DNA of 64,000 nucleotides from Streptomyces griseus (GTDB lineage Bacteria; Actinomycetota; Actinomycetes; Streptomycetales; Streptomycetaceae): contig NZ_UAVD01000004.1 of NCBI RefSeq assembly GCF_900460065.1, positions 1 through 64,000 on the forward strand, in the 5' to 3' direction. The notes under the pieces were generated by a model, which was not told the origin of the DNA, did no database searches, and worked only from the letters and a program-made list of their open reading frames with translations. Position numbers and translations under genes: made by a program. Positions 10,101 to 18,257 of the stretch are shown here, piece by piece. Positions within the stretch are counted from its first letter, which is position 1, and the number at the start of each line of letters is the position of its first letter.

Positions 10101-11184
10101 CGCCGCCCGCGGTCTCAACTACGGGATCCACCTGATCATCACCACCACCCGCTGGGTGGAACTGTCCGCACAGGTGCGCGACCAGGCCGGCACCCGTCTG
10201 GAGCTGCGGATGGGCGACCCCATGGACTCCGAGATCGACACCCGCAAGGCCCGTTCGGTACCGCGCTCCGGCGGCCGGGGCATCACCGCCGACAGCAAGA
10301 TGCACTTCCTCGCGGGCCTTCCCCGCCTGGACGGCAGCGGCTCCCTGGAGGACCTCGGCGACGGCGTGGCCCATCTGGTCGCGGAGATCGCGCGGCACTG
10401 GCCGGGCCCCGAAGCCCCCCGGGTCCGGATGCTGCCGCACCGGCTCCCGCTCGCCGACCTCCCCGCGCCCGAGGCCACGGAGGGCGGCGGCATGCGCCTC
10501 GCGCTCGGCCTCGACCAGGACGCCCTCGAACCGGTCTGGCACGACTTCAGCCGCACCCCGCACCTGATCGCGGTCGGCGACACCGAGAGCGGCAAGACCA
10601 ACCTGTTGCGCCTGGTCACCCGGGGCATCACCACCCGGTACGCTCCCGAGGAGGCGAAGATCATCGCGGTGGACTACCGCCGCACCCTGGTCGACGCGAT
10701 CCCCGAGGAGTACCGCATCGGGCACGTGATCTCCCTCGACAACCTCAACGAGACCATCGAGGGCGCGGCCCGCGCGATGAAGACCCGGGTGCCGGGCGCG
10801 GACATCGCGCCGGCCCGGATGCGCCGGTGCGACTGGTGGACGGGACCGCGCCTGTTCATCCTGGTCGACGACTACGACATGGTCTCCTCGAACTCCTTCC
10901 AGAGCCCCTTCGAGCCGATCTTCGAGCATCTGACGCTCGGCTACGAGATGGGGCTGCACCTGGTCGTCGCCCGCAGCGCCATGGGGGCGGGGCGCGGTCT
11001 CAGCGACGGGCTCGTCCGCCGCCTCGACGAGGCCAACAACCCGGCGGTGCTGCTCTCCTGCCCGCCCACGGAGGGCCGCCTCTTCGGCAACGCGAAGCCG
11101 CTCAACCTTCCGCCGGGCCGGGCCCTGCACATCGCCCGACGCAAGCCGCGGCTGATGCAGACGGCGCTGGTGGAGGAGGGCTGA
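7150..11184 (+). CDS. eccC: type VII secretion ATPase EccC (fused EccCa/EccCb)
   Basis: This 1344-residue coupling ATPase of the ESX system recognises WXG100 substrates and energises export. The start is TTG 7150, chosen because CGGAGG ends 9 nt upstream and the N-terminus then reads SVVLFRRPARRRGPEMP, typical of the family. Two membrane helices lie at about residues 38-58 and 67-87. Three FtsK/SpoIIIE ATPase domains follow, with Walker A motifs GATGSGKSE (about 502), GGSQSGKST (about 855) and GDTESGKTN (about 1143). Domain 1 has VVVDEFSELL, so the catalytic acidic pair is kept; domain 2 has VVDGW and domain 3 VDDYD. All three domains are on one chain, as in single-polypeptide EccC. It converges on the mycosin operon, with a hairpin at 11246-11269 between them. 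Confidence 0.95.
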   Translation: MSVVLFRRPARRRGPEMPDGQLTLQEPPVLAETVPDTSAVWTYLPMALMSVSMMLMFLRPGGGNGVFMYLAMGVMALSAGAMLLGQLMRRSSERKQRLKGERRDYLRYLAQTRKRVRATIAEQQRALAWRHPEPASLRSLARTSRLWERRPADEDFGEVRIAVGEQQLALTLNPVSTRPVEDLEPLCAHALRRFIRAYSTVPEQPLGLYLRSSARILLRPEEAAAEGAAGGQAADPGGGDDGDAVRSLVRAVLGQLAVFHAPEELWLALCVGDERRPDWEWVKWLPHVLDPHEEDGAGQARRITADLSELDDLLGAEFAERPGFDPDARPGRDEPYTVVLLDGVTVPEGHRWEGHGYRNALILDVSGALRWRPGRNTLRLTVGPGRVSLVRTDRSRKERSVPLGVPDRLGPFGAESLARLLTPRRMSLGADVAQPLDTDVELTTLLGIPDLHRHEPRTLFAKHTGSGRLRVPVAVGVDGRPVELDIKESAQGGMGPHGMLIGATGSGKSELLRTLVLGLALTNSSETLNFVLVDFKGGATFLGLEELPHTSAVITNLADEVALVERMQDALHGELIRRQELLRSAGNYTSALEYERARAAGAELAPLPSLFVVVDEFSELLSTHREFMELFVMIGRLGRSLGVHLLLASQRLDEGRMHQLESHLSYRIGLRTFSAMESRGVLGVPDAYELPAAPGSGYLKSGVEALTRFRAAYSSGTYRRRTGAVVQARVASQVVPWTSGWVVPRTLETPPEPETGAEEGAEDEEALLDVALDRLRGSGPAAHQVWLPPLDEPSPLDTLLPGIAPVEGRGLTAAGWPGAGRLRVPVGLVDKPFEQRRDPLVVDLSGAGGHVAVAGGSQSGKSTLARTLIAALALTHTPAEVQFYCLDFGGGGLSQLAALPHVGGVAARLDPERVHRAVAEVMALLARREQFFVDHTLDSMQSYRRRRAAGEFPDEPFGDVFMVVDGWSTVRQDYDDLIPKFNELAARGLNYGIHLIITTTRWVELSAQVRDQAGTRLELRMGDPMDSEIDTRKARSVPRSGGRGITADSKMHFLAGLPRLDGSGSLEDLGDGVAHLVAEIARHWPGPEAPRVRMLPHRLPLADLPAPEATEGGGMRLALGLDQDALEPVWHDFSRTPHLIAVGDTESGKTNLLRLVTRGITTRYAPEEAKIIAVDYRRTLVDAIPEEYRIGHVISLDNLNETIEGAARAMKTRVPGADIAPARMRRCDWWTGPRLFILVDDYDMVSSNSFQSPFEPIFEHLTLGYEMGLHLVVARSAMGAGRGLSDGLVRRLDEANNPAVLLSCPPTEGRLFGNAKPLNLPPGRALHIARRKPRLMQTALVEEG

Positions 11185-11245
11185 GCGGACGGACGGGGGT
11201 TTCCTGGAGGGCCGCGCCTGCGGGGGTTTGCGCGTGCGGACGGGG

Positions 11246-11269
11246 GTCGCCCTCCCGGGGAAGGGCGAC
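11246..11269. terminator. bidirectional hairpin between eccC and the mycosin gene
   Basis: GTCGCCCT at 11246-11253 pairs with AGGGCGAC at 11262-11269 across an 8-nt loop, with extra G-C pairing outside. It lies in the 91-nt gap between two converging stop codons. Confidence 0.55.
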
Positions 11270-11275
11270 TCCCGT

Positions 11276-12520
11276 TCAGCGCCTGCCCGGGGGGCCCGCG
11301 TCCGCCGGGCGCCAGCCCCGGGCACGGGCCCGGGAGAAACCGAAACCGGCCCAGAGGACGGCGAGGACGCCCGCCGATCCGAGGAGGACGACAAGCGTGG
11401 CCCGGCCGGTGGCGCGGTCGGTGCCGGAGGTGTCGCGCGCGGCCACGGGCGCGGCGGCACGCTGCGCGGCCGGAGGCCCCGCGTCGCCGAGGACCGTGGT
11501 GACGGCGGCGTAGGCGTCCAGCTGGGGGATGTCGGCCGGGTAGGCGGTGGCGGTCAGCCGGCGGGTCACCGCCTCGGCGGAGTCGTCGGGGTGCGTGGCG
11601 CGGACGACCGCGGCGGCCCCGGCGGCGTACGCGGTGGCCACCGCGACGCCCGCCCCCAGGTAGTGCCCGGTCCCGCGCGGCCCGCCGGAGACCACTCCGG
11701 CGCCGGGAGCGGCCAGGTCGACGGTGCCGGTGGGCAGGGAGCCGTCCGGGCGGGTTCCGGCGGGCAGCATGTCGGCGACCGAGACGACGCCCGGTTCACC
11801 GGCCGGCCAGTAGGTGCGGGAGGGGATCTCGTCGGCGGAGCCCCGCGACGGCGGGTCGGGGGTGGCCGCGGCGACGACCACGGCGCCCGCCCGGCCGGCC
11901 TCGGCGACCGCCCGGGTCAGCGCCTTGTCCCGGCGCGGCAGGGCGACGGCGACCGCGATCACGTCGGCCCGGGCCTCGGCCGCCTCGCGCACCGCCGCCG
12001 TGACCAGGGCCGGGTCCGGCTGCCCGCGCCGGTCCGTGCCGCGCAGGGCCAGGATCTTCGCGCGGGGGGCGACGCCGACCAGCTTCGGGGTGCCGCCCCC
12101 CGTCCCGGCGATCAGCCCGGCCAGGAACGTGCCGTGTCCGACGCAGTCGTCGGCGGCGGCGCCCTCGGCGGTGACCCGGCCGTCGAGCCCGGCGGCCTCG
12201 GGGTCGACCCCGGTGGAGATCAGCGCGACGGTGACGCCCGCCCCGGTGGAGTGCCCGTGCAGCCGGTCCAGGTCGAGGCGCTGACGCGACCAGTCCTGCT
12301 TCTTCGCCTTCTCCCCGGAGGCGGGGGTGCAGGCCGCCTCGTCGGCCCGCGGGTCGAGCGCGGCGGGCATCCCGGGCAGTTCCTGGCCCTTCTTCCCGTC
12401 GGCCGCGGGAAGGGCTGTCGGGGTACGGGCGGGGGACGTCGCCGGGGCGGGGGCGGCCACGGGCAGCAGCAGGGCGACCGCGAGCCCCGCACCGTACAGC
12501 AGGCGGACGGGCGGCCTCAT
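11276..12520 (-). CDS. mycosin-like subtilase (MycP family) with a degenerate active site
   Basis: The 414-residue protein has an N-terminal signal peptide (LLYGAGLAVALLLPVAAPAPA), an S8 peptidase fold over about residues 80-350, and a C-terminal transmembrane helix (TLVVLLGSAGVLAVLW) followed by a short basic tail. This is the mycosin layout. The active site is changed: the position of the catalytic Asp in D-T-G reads ISTG (Ser), the His motif is intact (VGHGTFLAG), the oxyanion Asn region reads VVAAATPDP without Asn, and the Ser motif G-T-S-x-A-A-P reads GVAVATA, with Ala at the nucleophile position. It is therefore probably proteolytically inactive. ATG 12520 overlaps the upstream stop by 4 nt, so translation is coupled to the beta-helix/AAA gene. 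Mycosins are known to stabilise the ESX complex independently of proteolysis, so a structural role is likely. Confidence 0.88.
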   Translation of the reverse strand: MRPPVRLLYGAGLAVALLLPVAAPAPATSPARTPTALPAADGKKGQELPGMPAALDPRADEAACTPASGEKAKKQDWSRQRLDLDRLHGHSTGAGVTVALISTGVDPEAAGLDGRVTAEGAAADDCVGHGTFLAGLIAGTGGGTPKLVGVAPRAKILALRGTDRRGQPDPALVTAAVREAAEARADVIAVAVALPRRDKALTRAVAEAGRAGAVVVAAATPDPPSRGSADEIPSRTYWPAGEPGVVSVADMLPAGTRPDGSLPTGTVDLAAPGAGVVSGGPRGTGHYLGAGVAVATAYAAGAAAVVRATHPDDSAEAVTRRLTATAYPADIPQLDAYAAVTTVLGDAGPPAAQRAAAPVAARDTSGTDRATGRATLVVLLGSAGVLAVLWAGFGFSRARARGWRPADAGPPGRR

Positions 12521-15500
12521 CGGGGCGCCGCCTCGGATGCCCCGGCCGCCACGTCCGCCGGGAGGAGGACGCGCAGGTCCTCCAGGGTGGGTGCGGCCAG
12601 CGAACTGAGCCGCCCCGCCTGGCGGGTGACCATCGACTCGACGACCTGGCGGGCCAGCCGGGCGTTGCCGAAGGAGCGGTCGCGGGGCACCGCGTCGAAG
12701 TGCTCCTTGAGCAGGGGCCCGGTGCCGGGCCCGCACTCGTACCCCATGGCCGCGGCCTGGGCGCGCACGATGGTGACCAGTTCCTCGGAGGAGTAGTCGG
12801 CGAAGGAGATCCGGCGCGGGAAGCGGGAGGAGAGCCCCGGGTTGGAGGCGAGGAAGCGCTCCATCTCGTCGGTGTAGCCCGCGACGATGACGACGACCTC
12901 GTCGCGGTGGTCCTCCATCAGTTTCAGCAGGGTGTCCACCGCCTCCTGGCCGAAGTCGGCGCCGCCGCCGCGCGGGGTGAGGGTGTACGCCTCGTCGATG
13001 AACAGCACACCGCCGCGGGCCTTCTCGAAGACCTCGCGGGTCAGCTGGGCGGTGTGCCCGATGTAGCGGCCGACGAGATCGGCGCGGGCCGCCTCGACCA
13101 ACTGGCCGCGCGCCAGCACGCCGAGCTGGGTCAGCACCTCCCCGTAGAGGCGGGCCACGGTGGTCTTGCCGGTGCCGGGCGGACCGGTGAAGACCAGGTG
13201 GTTGCTGAGGGTGGGGACGGGCAGCCCGGCGGCGGCCCGGTGCCGGGCGGTGGTGATGAGGTTGACCAGATCGGCGACCTCGCGCTTCACTCCGGCCAGG
13301 CCGATCATGTCGCCGAGGCGGGTGAGCGGGTCGTCGGCCGGTGCGGCGGTCCCGGCGGCCGACGCGGCGGTGGCGGAGACGTCGTCGGGCAGCAGGAGCC
13401 GCAGGTCGCGCTCACCGACCTGCGCCTGCGCGGAGAGCCGGACCGCCTGCCGGTCCACCATCTCCTCGAACACGCCGCGTGCGGCCCGGCCGTTGCCGAA
13501 CCCGGCGTCCCGGTCCATCGCGCCGAAGTGGGCCGCGAGGGCCTGCGCGGTGCCCTCACCCAGCTCGTACTGGTGCTGGGCGCACATACTCTCCATGATC
13601 GCGACCAGGTCGCTCACCGAGTAGTTCTCGAACTCGACGGTCCGTGAGAAGCGGGACGCCAGGCCCGGGTTGGAGCCGAGGAAGGAGTCCATCTCGCGGG
13701 AGTAGCCGGCCGCGACCACCACCACGTCGTCGCGGTGGTCCTCCATGAGCTTCAGCAGGGTGTCCACCGCCTCCCGGCCGAAGTCGGCGCCGCCGTTGCC
13801 GCTGTCCGAGGTGAGGGTGTACGCCTCGTCGATGAACAGCACTCCTCCCAGCGCTCGTTGGAAGGTCTCGGAGGTCTTGATGGCGGTGCCGCCGACGACC
13901 TGGGCCACCAGGTCGGCGCGCGAGACCTCGACCAGGTGTCCGCTGCGCAGCGAACCCAGCTCGGCGAGGATCGCCCCGTAGAGGCGGGCCACGGTGGTCT
14001 TGCCGGTGCCGGGCGGACCGGCGAACACCAGGTGTCTGCTCATGGGCGGCGCGGGCATGCCGAGTTGTTCGCGGCGCTGGGCGAGCCGGGTGAGGTTGAC
14101 CAGGGTGCCCACCTGCTGCTTGACGTTCTCCAGGCCGATCAGCGCGTTGAGGGCGCCGAGCGGGCCGTCCGCACGGTCCGGCGGGGGCGCGTCGGCCGCG
14201 CCGGAGCCCGCCGGGTCGGTGTTCTCGGCGCTGCCGCTGCCCCACGCGTCCCGCTTGCCGTTGCCGACGCTGTTCAGCCCCTCCACGGCGAGCCGTTCGC
14301 CGGGGGCGGTCTGCACCAAGCCGCCGCCCTCGTTCTCCCGGGCGGCGCAGTTGACGAGCGAGACGGGGGCGGTGGACTCGACCCGGAAGCCGTCCTGGGC
14401 GCCGCTGTTGGCCTCGCAGCCGCTGAGCGAGGCGAGCGCGCCCTCGCGCAGCAGGAAGCCGTGGCCCTTGGGGGCGTGCACCGAGGTGCGGTTGGCGGTC
14501 AGTTCGCCCCCGGCGTCGACGACCACGCCTTCCTCGCCGCTCGTCTCGACACGGAAGTCGCGGACGGTGACGTTGCCGCCGTCCTCGACGACCAGGCCGC
14601 TGGTGGCCGTGTCGGAGACCCCGCCACCGGCCAGGTACAGGGTGGAGCCGGAGGCCACCCGTACACCGGCGCCCTTCGGCCGGACGATCTCGCAGTCCTC
14701 GACACGGCCCCGGGCGTCCCGGGTGGCCGCGATGCCGTCGCCGGCGGGCTCGACCAGGCGGGCCCGGCGCAGCAGCGGATTGGCGCCGCCCAGCAGGGCG
14801 ACGGCGGGCGAGGAGCCGATCACCTCCAGGCGGTCCAGCTCGGGCGCCGCGTCCTCCTCCAGGAGCAGGCCGGCCCCCTCGCAGTCGCGGACGGTCAGCC
14901 CGGTCAGCGCCGGGGAGGACGCCCCGGCGACGCGCAGCGCCGCGCCCTGTGCGCCGTCGACCCAGCAGTCCTCGAAGGTGCCGCGCGCCCGGTCGGTGAC
15001 AACGACGCCGTGGCCGCGCACGCGTGAGACACGGCAGCGGCGCACCACGGGGTCGGTGCCCTGCGCCAGGGCGATGCCGTTGCCGGAGGCGCCGGTGACG
15101 CGGACGTCCTCCAGCGTGGTGCGGCCCGTGCTGCTCAGGTGCACGCCGGTGCTGGTGTCGTGCACCACGGTCCGGACGACCGACACGGCGGAGTCGCCCT
15201 CCAGGGCGATGGAGGGCTTGTCGGTGGAGGAGACGTCGCAGTCCTCGACGGTCCCGCGGGCCTCGCCGTTGGCGAGCAGTCCGTTGCCTCGGGCACCCCG
15301 TACCGTGCAGTCGCGGATGCGTGCCTCGCCCTGCTCGGCGAGGACGAAGCCGCTGGTCCCGAGGTGTTCGAGCGTGCAGGACTCGACGGTGGTGGGGGTG
15401 GTGGAGGTGACCACGATCCCCGCGCCCTGCGGGTTGCTCACCCGGCAGTCCCGCAGCGCGAGGGAGCCGGTCCCGCCGGCGAGCATCGCCGTCCAGGCGG

Positions 15501-15825
15501 CCCCGACGATCTCGCACCCGTCGAACGCGGCCTGTCCGCGCCGCACGTCGACGGCGGGCAGTTCGGGGTCGCCGCCGCGCAGGGTCAGCTCGGAGAGCAT
15601 GACCGCGTCGGCGCGCAGCGCGATGACGCTGCCGGTGCGCGGCCGGATCTCCACCGTGCCCCGCCCGTCGGCGGCGGTGAGCGTGACCCGGGTGTGGATC
15701 ACCAGGTTCTCCGCGTACGTCCCGGGCCGGACGCTGATGAGCGCACCGGTACGAGCGGCGGCGAGCGCCTCGCCGATGGTGGAAAAGCGGTCCTCGGGGC
15801 CGACCGTCAGTACCTGGCGCGACAC
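12517..15825 (-). CDS. right-handed beta-helix protein fused to two CbxX/EccA-like AAA+ modules
   Basis: The 1102-residue protein starts at GTG 15825 behind a strong AGGAGG site. Residues about 1-520 form a right-handed parallel beta-helix: many short units ending in patterns like V-x-D-C-x-V and G-x-G-V/I-x-V. After a linker rich in Asp, Pro and Gly come two AAA+ ATPase modules of the CbxX/EccA type. Each has GPPGTGKTTVARLYG (about residues 597 and 875), a Walker B LFIDEAYTL and a downstream NPGL(A/S)SRF segment. The two modules are clearly duplicates of one another. No signal peptide or membrane helix is seen, so the protein should be cytosolic. EccA proteins act as chaperones of ESX substrates, and by position this protein may do the same. 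The beta-helix would be the substrate-binding or scaffold part, which is an inference. Confidence 0.88.
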   Translation of the reverse strand: MSRQVLTVGPEDRFSTIGEALAAARTGALISVRPGTYAENLVIHTRVTLTAADGRGTVEIRPRTGSVIALRADAVMLSELTLRGGDPELPAVDVRRGQAAFDGCEIVGAAWTAMLAGGTGSLALRDCRVSNPQGAGIVVTSTTPTTVESCTLEHLGTSGFVLAEQGEARIRDCTVRGARGNGLLANGEARGTVEDCDVSSTDKPSIALEGDSAVSVVRTVVHDTSTGVHLSSTGRTTLEDVRVTGASGNGIALAQGTDPVVRRCRVSRVRGHGVVVTDRARGTFEDCWVDGAQGAALRVAGASSPALTGLTVRDCEGAGLLLEEDAAPELDRLEVIGSSPAVALLGGANPLLRRARLVEPAGDGIAATRDARGRVEDCEIVRPKGAGVRVASGSTLYLAGGGVSDTATSGLVVEDGGNVTVRDFRVETSGEEGVVVDAGGELTANRTSVHAPKGHGFLLREGALASLSGCEANSGAQDGFRVESTAPVSLVNCAARENEGGGLVQTAPGERLAVEGLNSVGNGKRDAWGSGSAENTDPAGSGAADAPPPDRADGPLGALNALIGLENVKQQVGTLVNLTRLAQRREQLGMPAPPMSRHLVFAGPPGTGKTTVARLYGAILAELGSLRSGHLVEVSRADLVAQVVGGTAIKTSETFQRALGGVLFIDEAYTLTSDSGNGGADFGREAVDTLLKLMEDHRDDVVVVAAGYSREMDSFLGSNPGLASRFSRTVEFENYSVSDLVAIMESMCAQHQYELGEGTAQALAAHFGAMDRDAGFGNGRAARGVFEEMVDRQAVRLSAQAQVGERDLRLLLPDDVSATAASAAGTAAPADDPLTRLGDMIGLAGVKREVADLVNLITTARHRAAAGLPVPTLSNHLVFTGPPGTGKTTVARLYGEVLTQLGVLARGQLVEAARADLVGRYIGHTAQLTREVFEKARGGVLFIDEAYTLTPRGGGADFGQEAVDTLLKLMEDHRDEVVVIVAGYTDEMERFLASNPGLSSRFPRRISFADYSSEELVTIVRAQAAAMGYECGPGTGPLLKEHFDAVPRDRSFGNARLARQVVESMVTRQAGRLSSLAAPTLEDLRVLLPADVAAGASEAAPR

Positions 15826-15968
15826 GCACCAACCTCCTTGCTACGGAGGCGCCCTCGACGGGCGCCCCTTCTCGCCGGGGACGCGTGTCGGCGTTCCGGC
15901 GGTGCCATCATTCCGCGCCCGGGCGCACGCGGCGCGGGAAACGGGCTCCCGGCTCCCGGGCGTTCAGG

Positions 15969-17243
15969 TCAGACGCTCCACTTCTGGTTGTCGAGCCCCG
16001 TGCAGGTCCACAGGATGAGATAGGTCTCCGGGCCCCTGTTCCGGCTGTGGTTCGGGATGTCGACACACTTGCCGACGGCGGTGTTGACCAGGTCGTGAGC
16101 GCCGTTGAGGGCGAACTTCTGGGCGTCGGCCCCGTTGCACCAGGCGATCTGGATGCGCGCGCCGTCGTTGAAGTTCGCGTTGGCGACGTCCAGGCACTTG
16201 TCCCTGACCCGGATCGTGCCGTCGGAGGCGAAGCGCCACTTCTGGGCGTCCGCGCCGTTGCAGTCCCACATGAACAACGGCTGGCCGTCGTTGAAGTTGT
16301 GACCGGGCACGTCGATGCAGCGGCCGGAGAGGTGGCTGCGGAAGGAGACGGGCCCGCTGAGGGTCACGGCGGGCGCGGCCTCGGCGGGCCGCTTCTTCGC
16401 CCCGTCGGCCTTCTTCGGCCGCGCTTCGGGACTGTCGGCTTTCCCGGGCGGGTTCGCGGAGGCCTTCGCGGGGGTGTCGTCCGGCTGTGACGCGTCCCCG
16501 CCCGTTCCCGGGGCAGCGGCGGGAGCGGGGGCCTGCCGCACGGGCTCGGCGGGCTTCCGCGGCTTGCCCTCGTCGCCCGTGCGGTCACCCGGGGGGCTGG
16601 TCTCGGGAGCGGTGACGGCGAACTCGCCAGGAGCCTCCTGCCCGGTGCCGTCGAGCACGGTCCCGGCCGCCGCCGTGTTCGTCCGCCCGGGCCCGTCGTC
16701 GTCGTTCCCGGCCAGGACGAGGAAGGGCACGGACACGAGCAGCGCGCCCGCGACCGCCGCCCCGGCGAGCACCGCCGCGCCCGGCCGGCCCACGGGCCCG
16801 GTCCGCGGCTGCGGCCGGTCGATGGCGGTGGCGGTCATGGTCCGTACGAGGGCGGGGAGCCGGCTCTGCGCGGCGGCGGAGGCGCCGGGGTCGGGGGCGG
16901 ACGCCGAGTCGGCCCCGGCGGCTTCGGGCCGGGCCTCGGGGGCCGAGGTCTCCGGACGGGTGGCCGGGGTCTCCGGACGGGTGGCCGGGGGCTCGGTCGG
17001 GACCTCGGGGTCCTTCCGCTCTCCGGCCGTCTCGTGCTCCGCCGCCTTCGGAACGGGTTCCGCGGCCCCGCCGGGCACAGCGGCGGCCGCGACGGAGGCG
17101 CCGGGCTCGGCGGGGGAGGCGGAGCCGGCCGTTCCCGCGCTCGTGGCCGCCACCTCGCCCCCGGTGCCCTGGGTGCTCTCGCGGCCGGACTCCGTACGGG
17201 CATCCGGGGAGACGGGGTCCTGCTGGGACGAACGGTGCGTCAC
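15969..17243 (-). CDS. membrane-anchored protein with extracellular ricin-type (beta-trefoil) lectin domain
   Basis: The 424-residue protein starts at GTG 17243 with GGGAGG upstream and overlaps the preceding gene by 4 nt. A long Ala/Pro/Glu-rich cytoplasmic region (about 1-155) is followed by one transmembrane helix (AAVLAGAAVAGALLVSVPFL), a Pro/Lys-rich stalk, and a C-terminal ricin B beta-trefoil over about residues 295-424. The trefoil keeps the QKW/QKF signature in all three lobes (GADAQKWRF, GADAQKFAL, LDNQKWSV), and each lobe carries C-(I/L/V)-D-(V/I). The N-in/C-out topology suits binding cell-wall or foreign glycans at the surface. The 143-nt space to the beta-helix/AAA gene (15826-15968) shows only that gene's RBS. 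The anchor is homologous to that of the B-lectin gene at 18258. Confidence 0.88.
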   Translation of the reverse strand: MTHRSSQQDPVSPDARTESGRESTQGTGGEVAATSAGTAGSASPAEPGASVAAAAVPGGAAEPVPKAAEHETAGERKDPEVPTEPPATRPETPATRPETSAPEARPEAAGADSASAPDPGASAAAQSRLPALVRTMTATAIDRPQPRTGPVGRPGAAVLAGAAVAGALLVSVPFLVLAGNDDDGPGRTNTAAAGTVLDGTGQEAPGEFAVTAPETSPPGDRTGDEGKPRKPAEPVRQAPAPAAAPGTGGDASQPDDTPAKASANPPGKADSPEARPKKADGAKKRPAEAAPAVTLSGPVSFRSHLSGRCIDVPGHNFNDGQPLFMWDCNGADAQKWRFASDGTIRVRDKCLDVANANFNDGARIQIAWCNGADAQKFALNGAHDLVNTAVGKCVDIPNHSRNRGPETYLILWTCTGLDNQKWSV

Positions 17244-17971
17244 GGGGTGGTCCTCCCTGTGGTGTGGGGCCCGGGTTCGCTCGGGCCGGGGTCGCCCGTC
17301 CCGCTCACGGGTCCGAGAAGACGGTCGGCGGGGACGAGCAGCGGAGCCGCGGCCCCGGGGTTGACCATCAGCAGGGCGTCGACGGCCCGCGCGGACCTGG
17401 CCAACTCCCTGGCCGGAAAGCTGTCATGGTGAAGTGCCGAGGACATGAATGCGTGGGTGGGCGAGGTGAACAACAGCATCACCGGCGCCCCGTCCCGCCC
17501 GGCGGCCGAGAGCGGCGCGCCGTCCGGCCCCCGCACGACGGTGACCTCCGCGTCCGCGAGGGCCTCCAGCGCCGCTTCCGCCGATCCGTACCCGGTGGCG
17601 GCCCGCTGGGCCGCCGCGTCCACCGGATCGGTGGGCTCCGGCCACCCGAGAACCCGAGCCGAGGGCCGGTACGCCGGGTTGGCGCGGTACTCCCCGACGC
17701 ACCCGTCCTCGTCCGACCGCCACTCCCCCAGCACGGCCCACTCCGGCGGCGTCCGCTCCCCGGCCCATTCCGGGTCGACGATCCCGACCCAGTGCCCCGG
17801 AGCACGCCGGGCGGCGTCCTTCACGGCATCGGGCACCAGGGAGGCATCGACCGTCTCGGTGCCGCCGCCGACGTCGGGTGCCCCGGGGGCGTCGGGTGCT
17901 CCGGAGGCACCGGAAACGCCGGACGGAACGCCCTGCCCGCCCACTTGCCGATCTCCGGGACGTATCTCCAC
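17240..17971 (-). CDS. type VII secretion system-associated protein
   Basis: The 243-residue soluble protein starts at GTG 17971. The first 40 residues are a low-complexity Gly/Ala/Pro/Ser stretch and may be translated from a later start. The conserved part contains GHWVGIVDPEW, PPEWAVLGEWRSD and LGWPEPTDPVDAA, which I recognise from a family annotated in Streptomyces as type VII secretion system-associated. No signal peptide, membrane segment or catalytic motif is evident. It is the first gene of the leftward operon that continues with the ricin-lectin, beta-helix/AAA and mycosin-like genes, with a GTGA overlap to the next gene. Function is unknown. Co-transcription supports a cytosolic accessory role. 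Confidence 0.78.
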   Translation of the reverse strand: MEIRPGDRQVGGQGVPSGVSGASGAPDAPGAPDVGGGTETVDASLVPDAVKDAARRAPGHWVGIVDPEWAGERTPPEWAVLGEWRSDEDGCVGEYRANPAYRPSARVLGWPEPTDPVDAAAQRAATGYGSAEAALEALADAEVTVVRGPDGAPLSAAGRDGAPVMLLFTSPTHAFMSSALHHDSFPARELARSARAVDALLMVNPGAAAPLLVPADRLLGPVSGTGDPGPSEPGPHTTGRTTP

Positions 17972-18257
17972 CTGAACTCTTGGCTCCGTACGCGTTCGTG
18001 AGCGCCGAACGGCACACGCTCGCCGCCGACAGTGACCGGATCGGGGAGCCTTCAGGATGTCACAGGAGCACCGCCCACGGGGCTCCGAGCAGGGCCCGTA
18101 TCACCCTCCTCACGTGCCCGTTTGCTGCCCGAACGGAGAACTTTCCGGGACCAGTGAGGCGTGGGAGGACAAAGCACCGGAGGGAGTTCGGGACGGGACA
18201 CCGCCGCCGCCGTCGCGACGGGCTACGTTGGGCGCGCCACCGAGGAGGAGTCACCGC
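17972..18257. promoter_or_regulatory. divergent promoter region between the two lectin operons
   Basis: This 286-nt gap lies between outward-facing genes that encode related membrane lectins. It carries GAGGAGGAG at 18242-18250 as RBS for the rightward gene. No -10/-35 pair is assigned with confidence. Confidence 0.45.

Noticed and set aside
7126-11460. Long minus-strand frame of 1444 codons opposite eccC
   Set aside because: The plus strand encodes an unmistakable EccC with three Walker A motifs. The antisense frame is an artefact of high-GC codon use.
13735-16018. Plus-strand frames opposite the beta-helix/AAA gene
   Set aside because: No RBS or recognisable domain; the minus strand carries clear AAA+ motifs.
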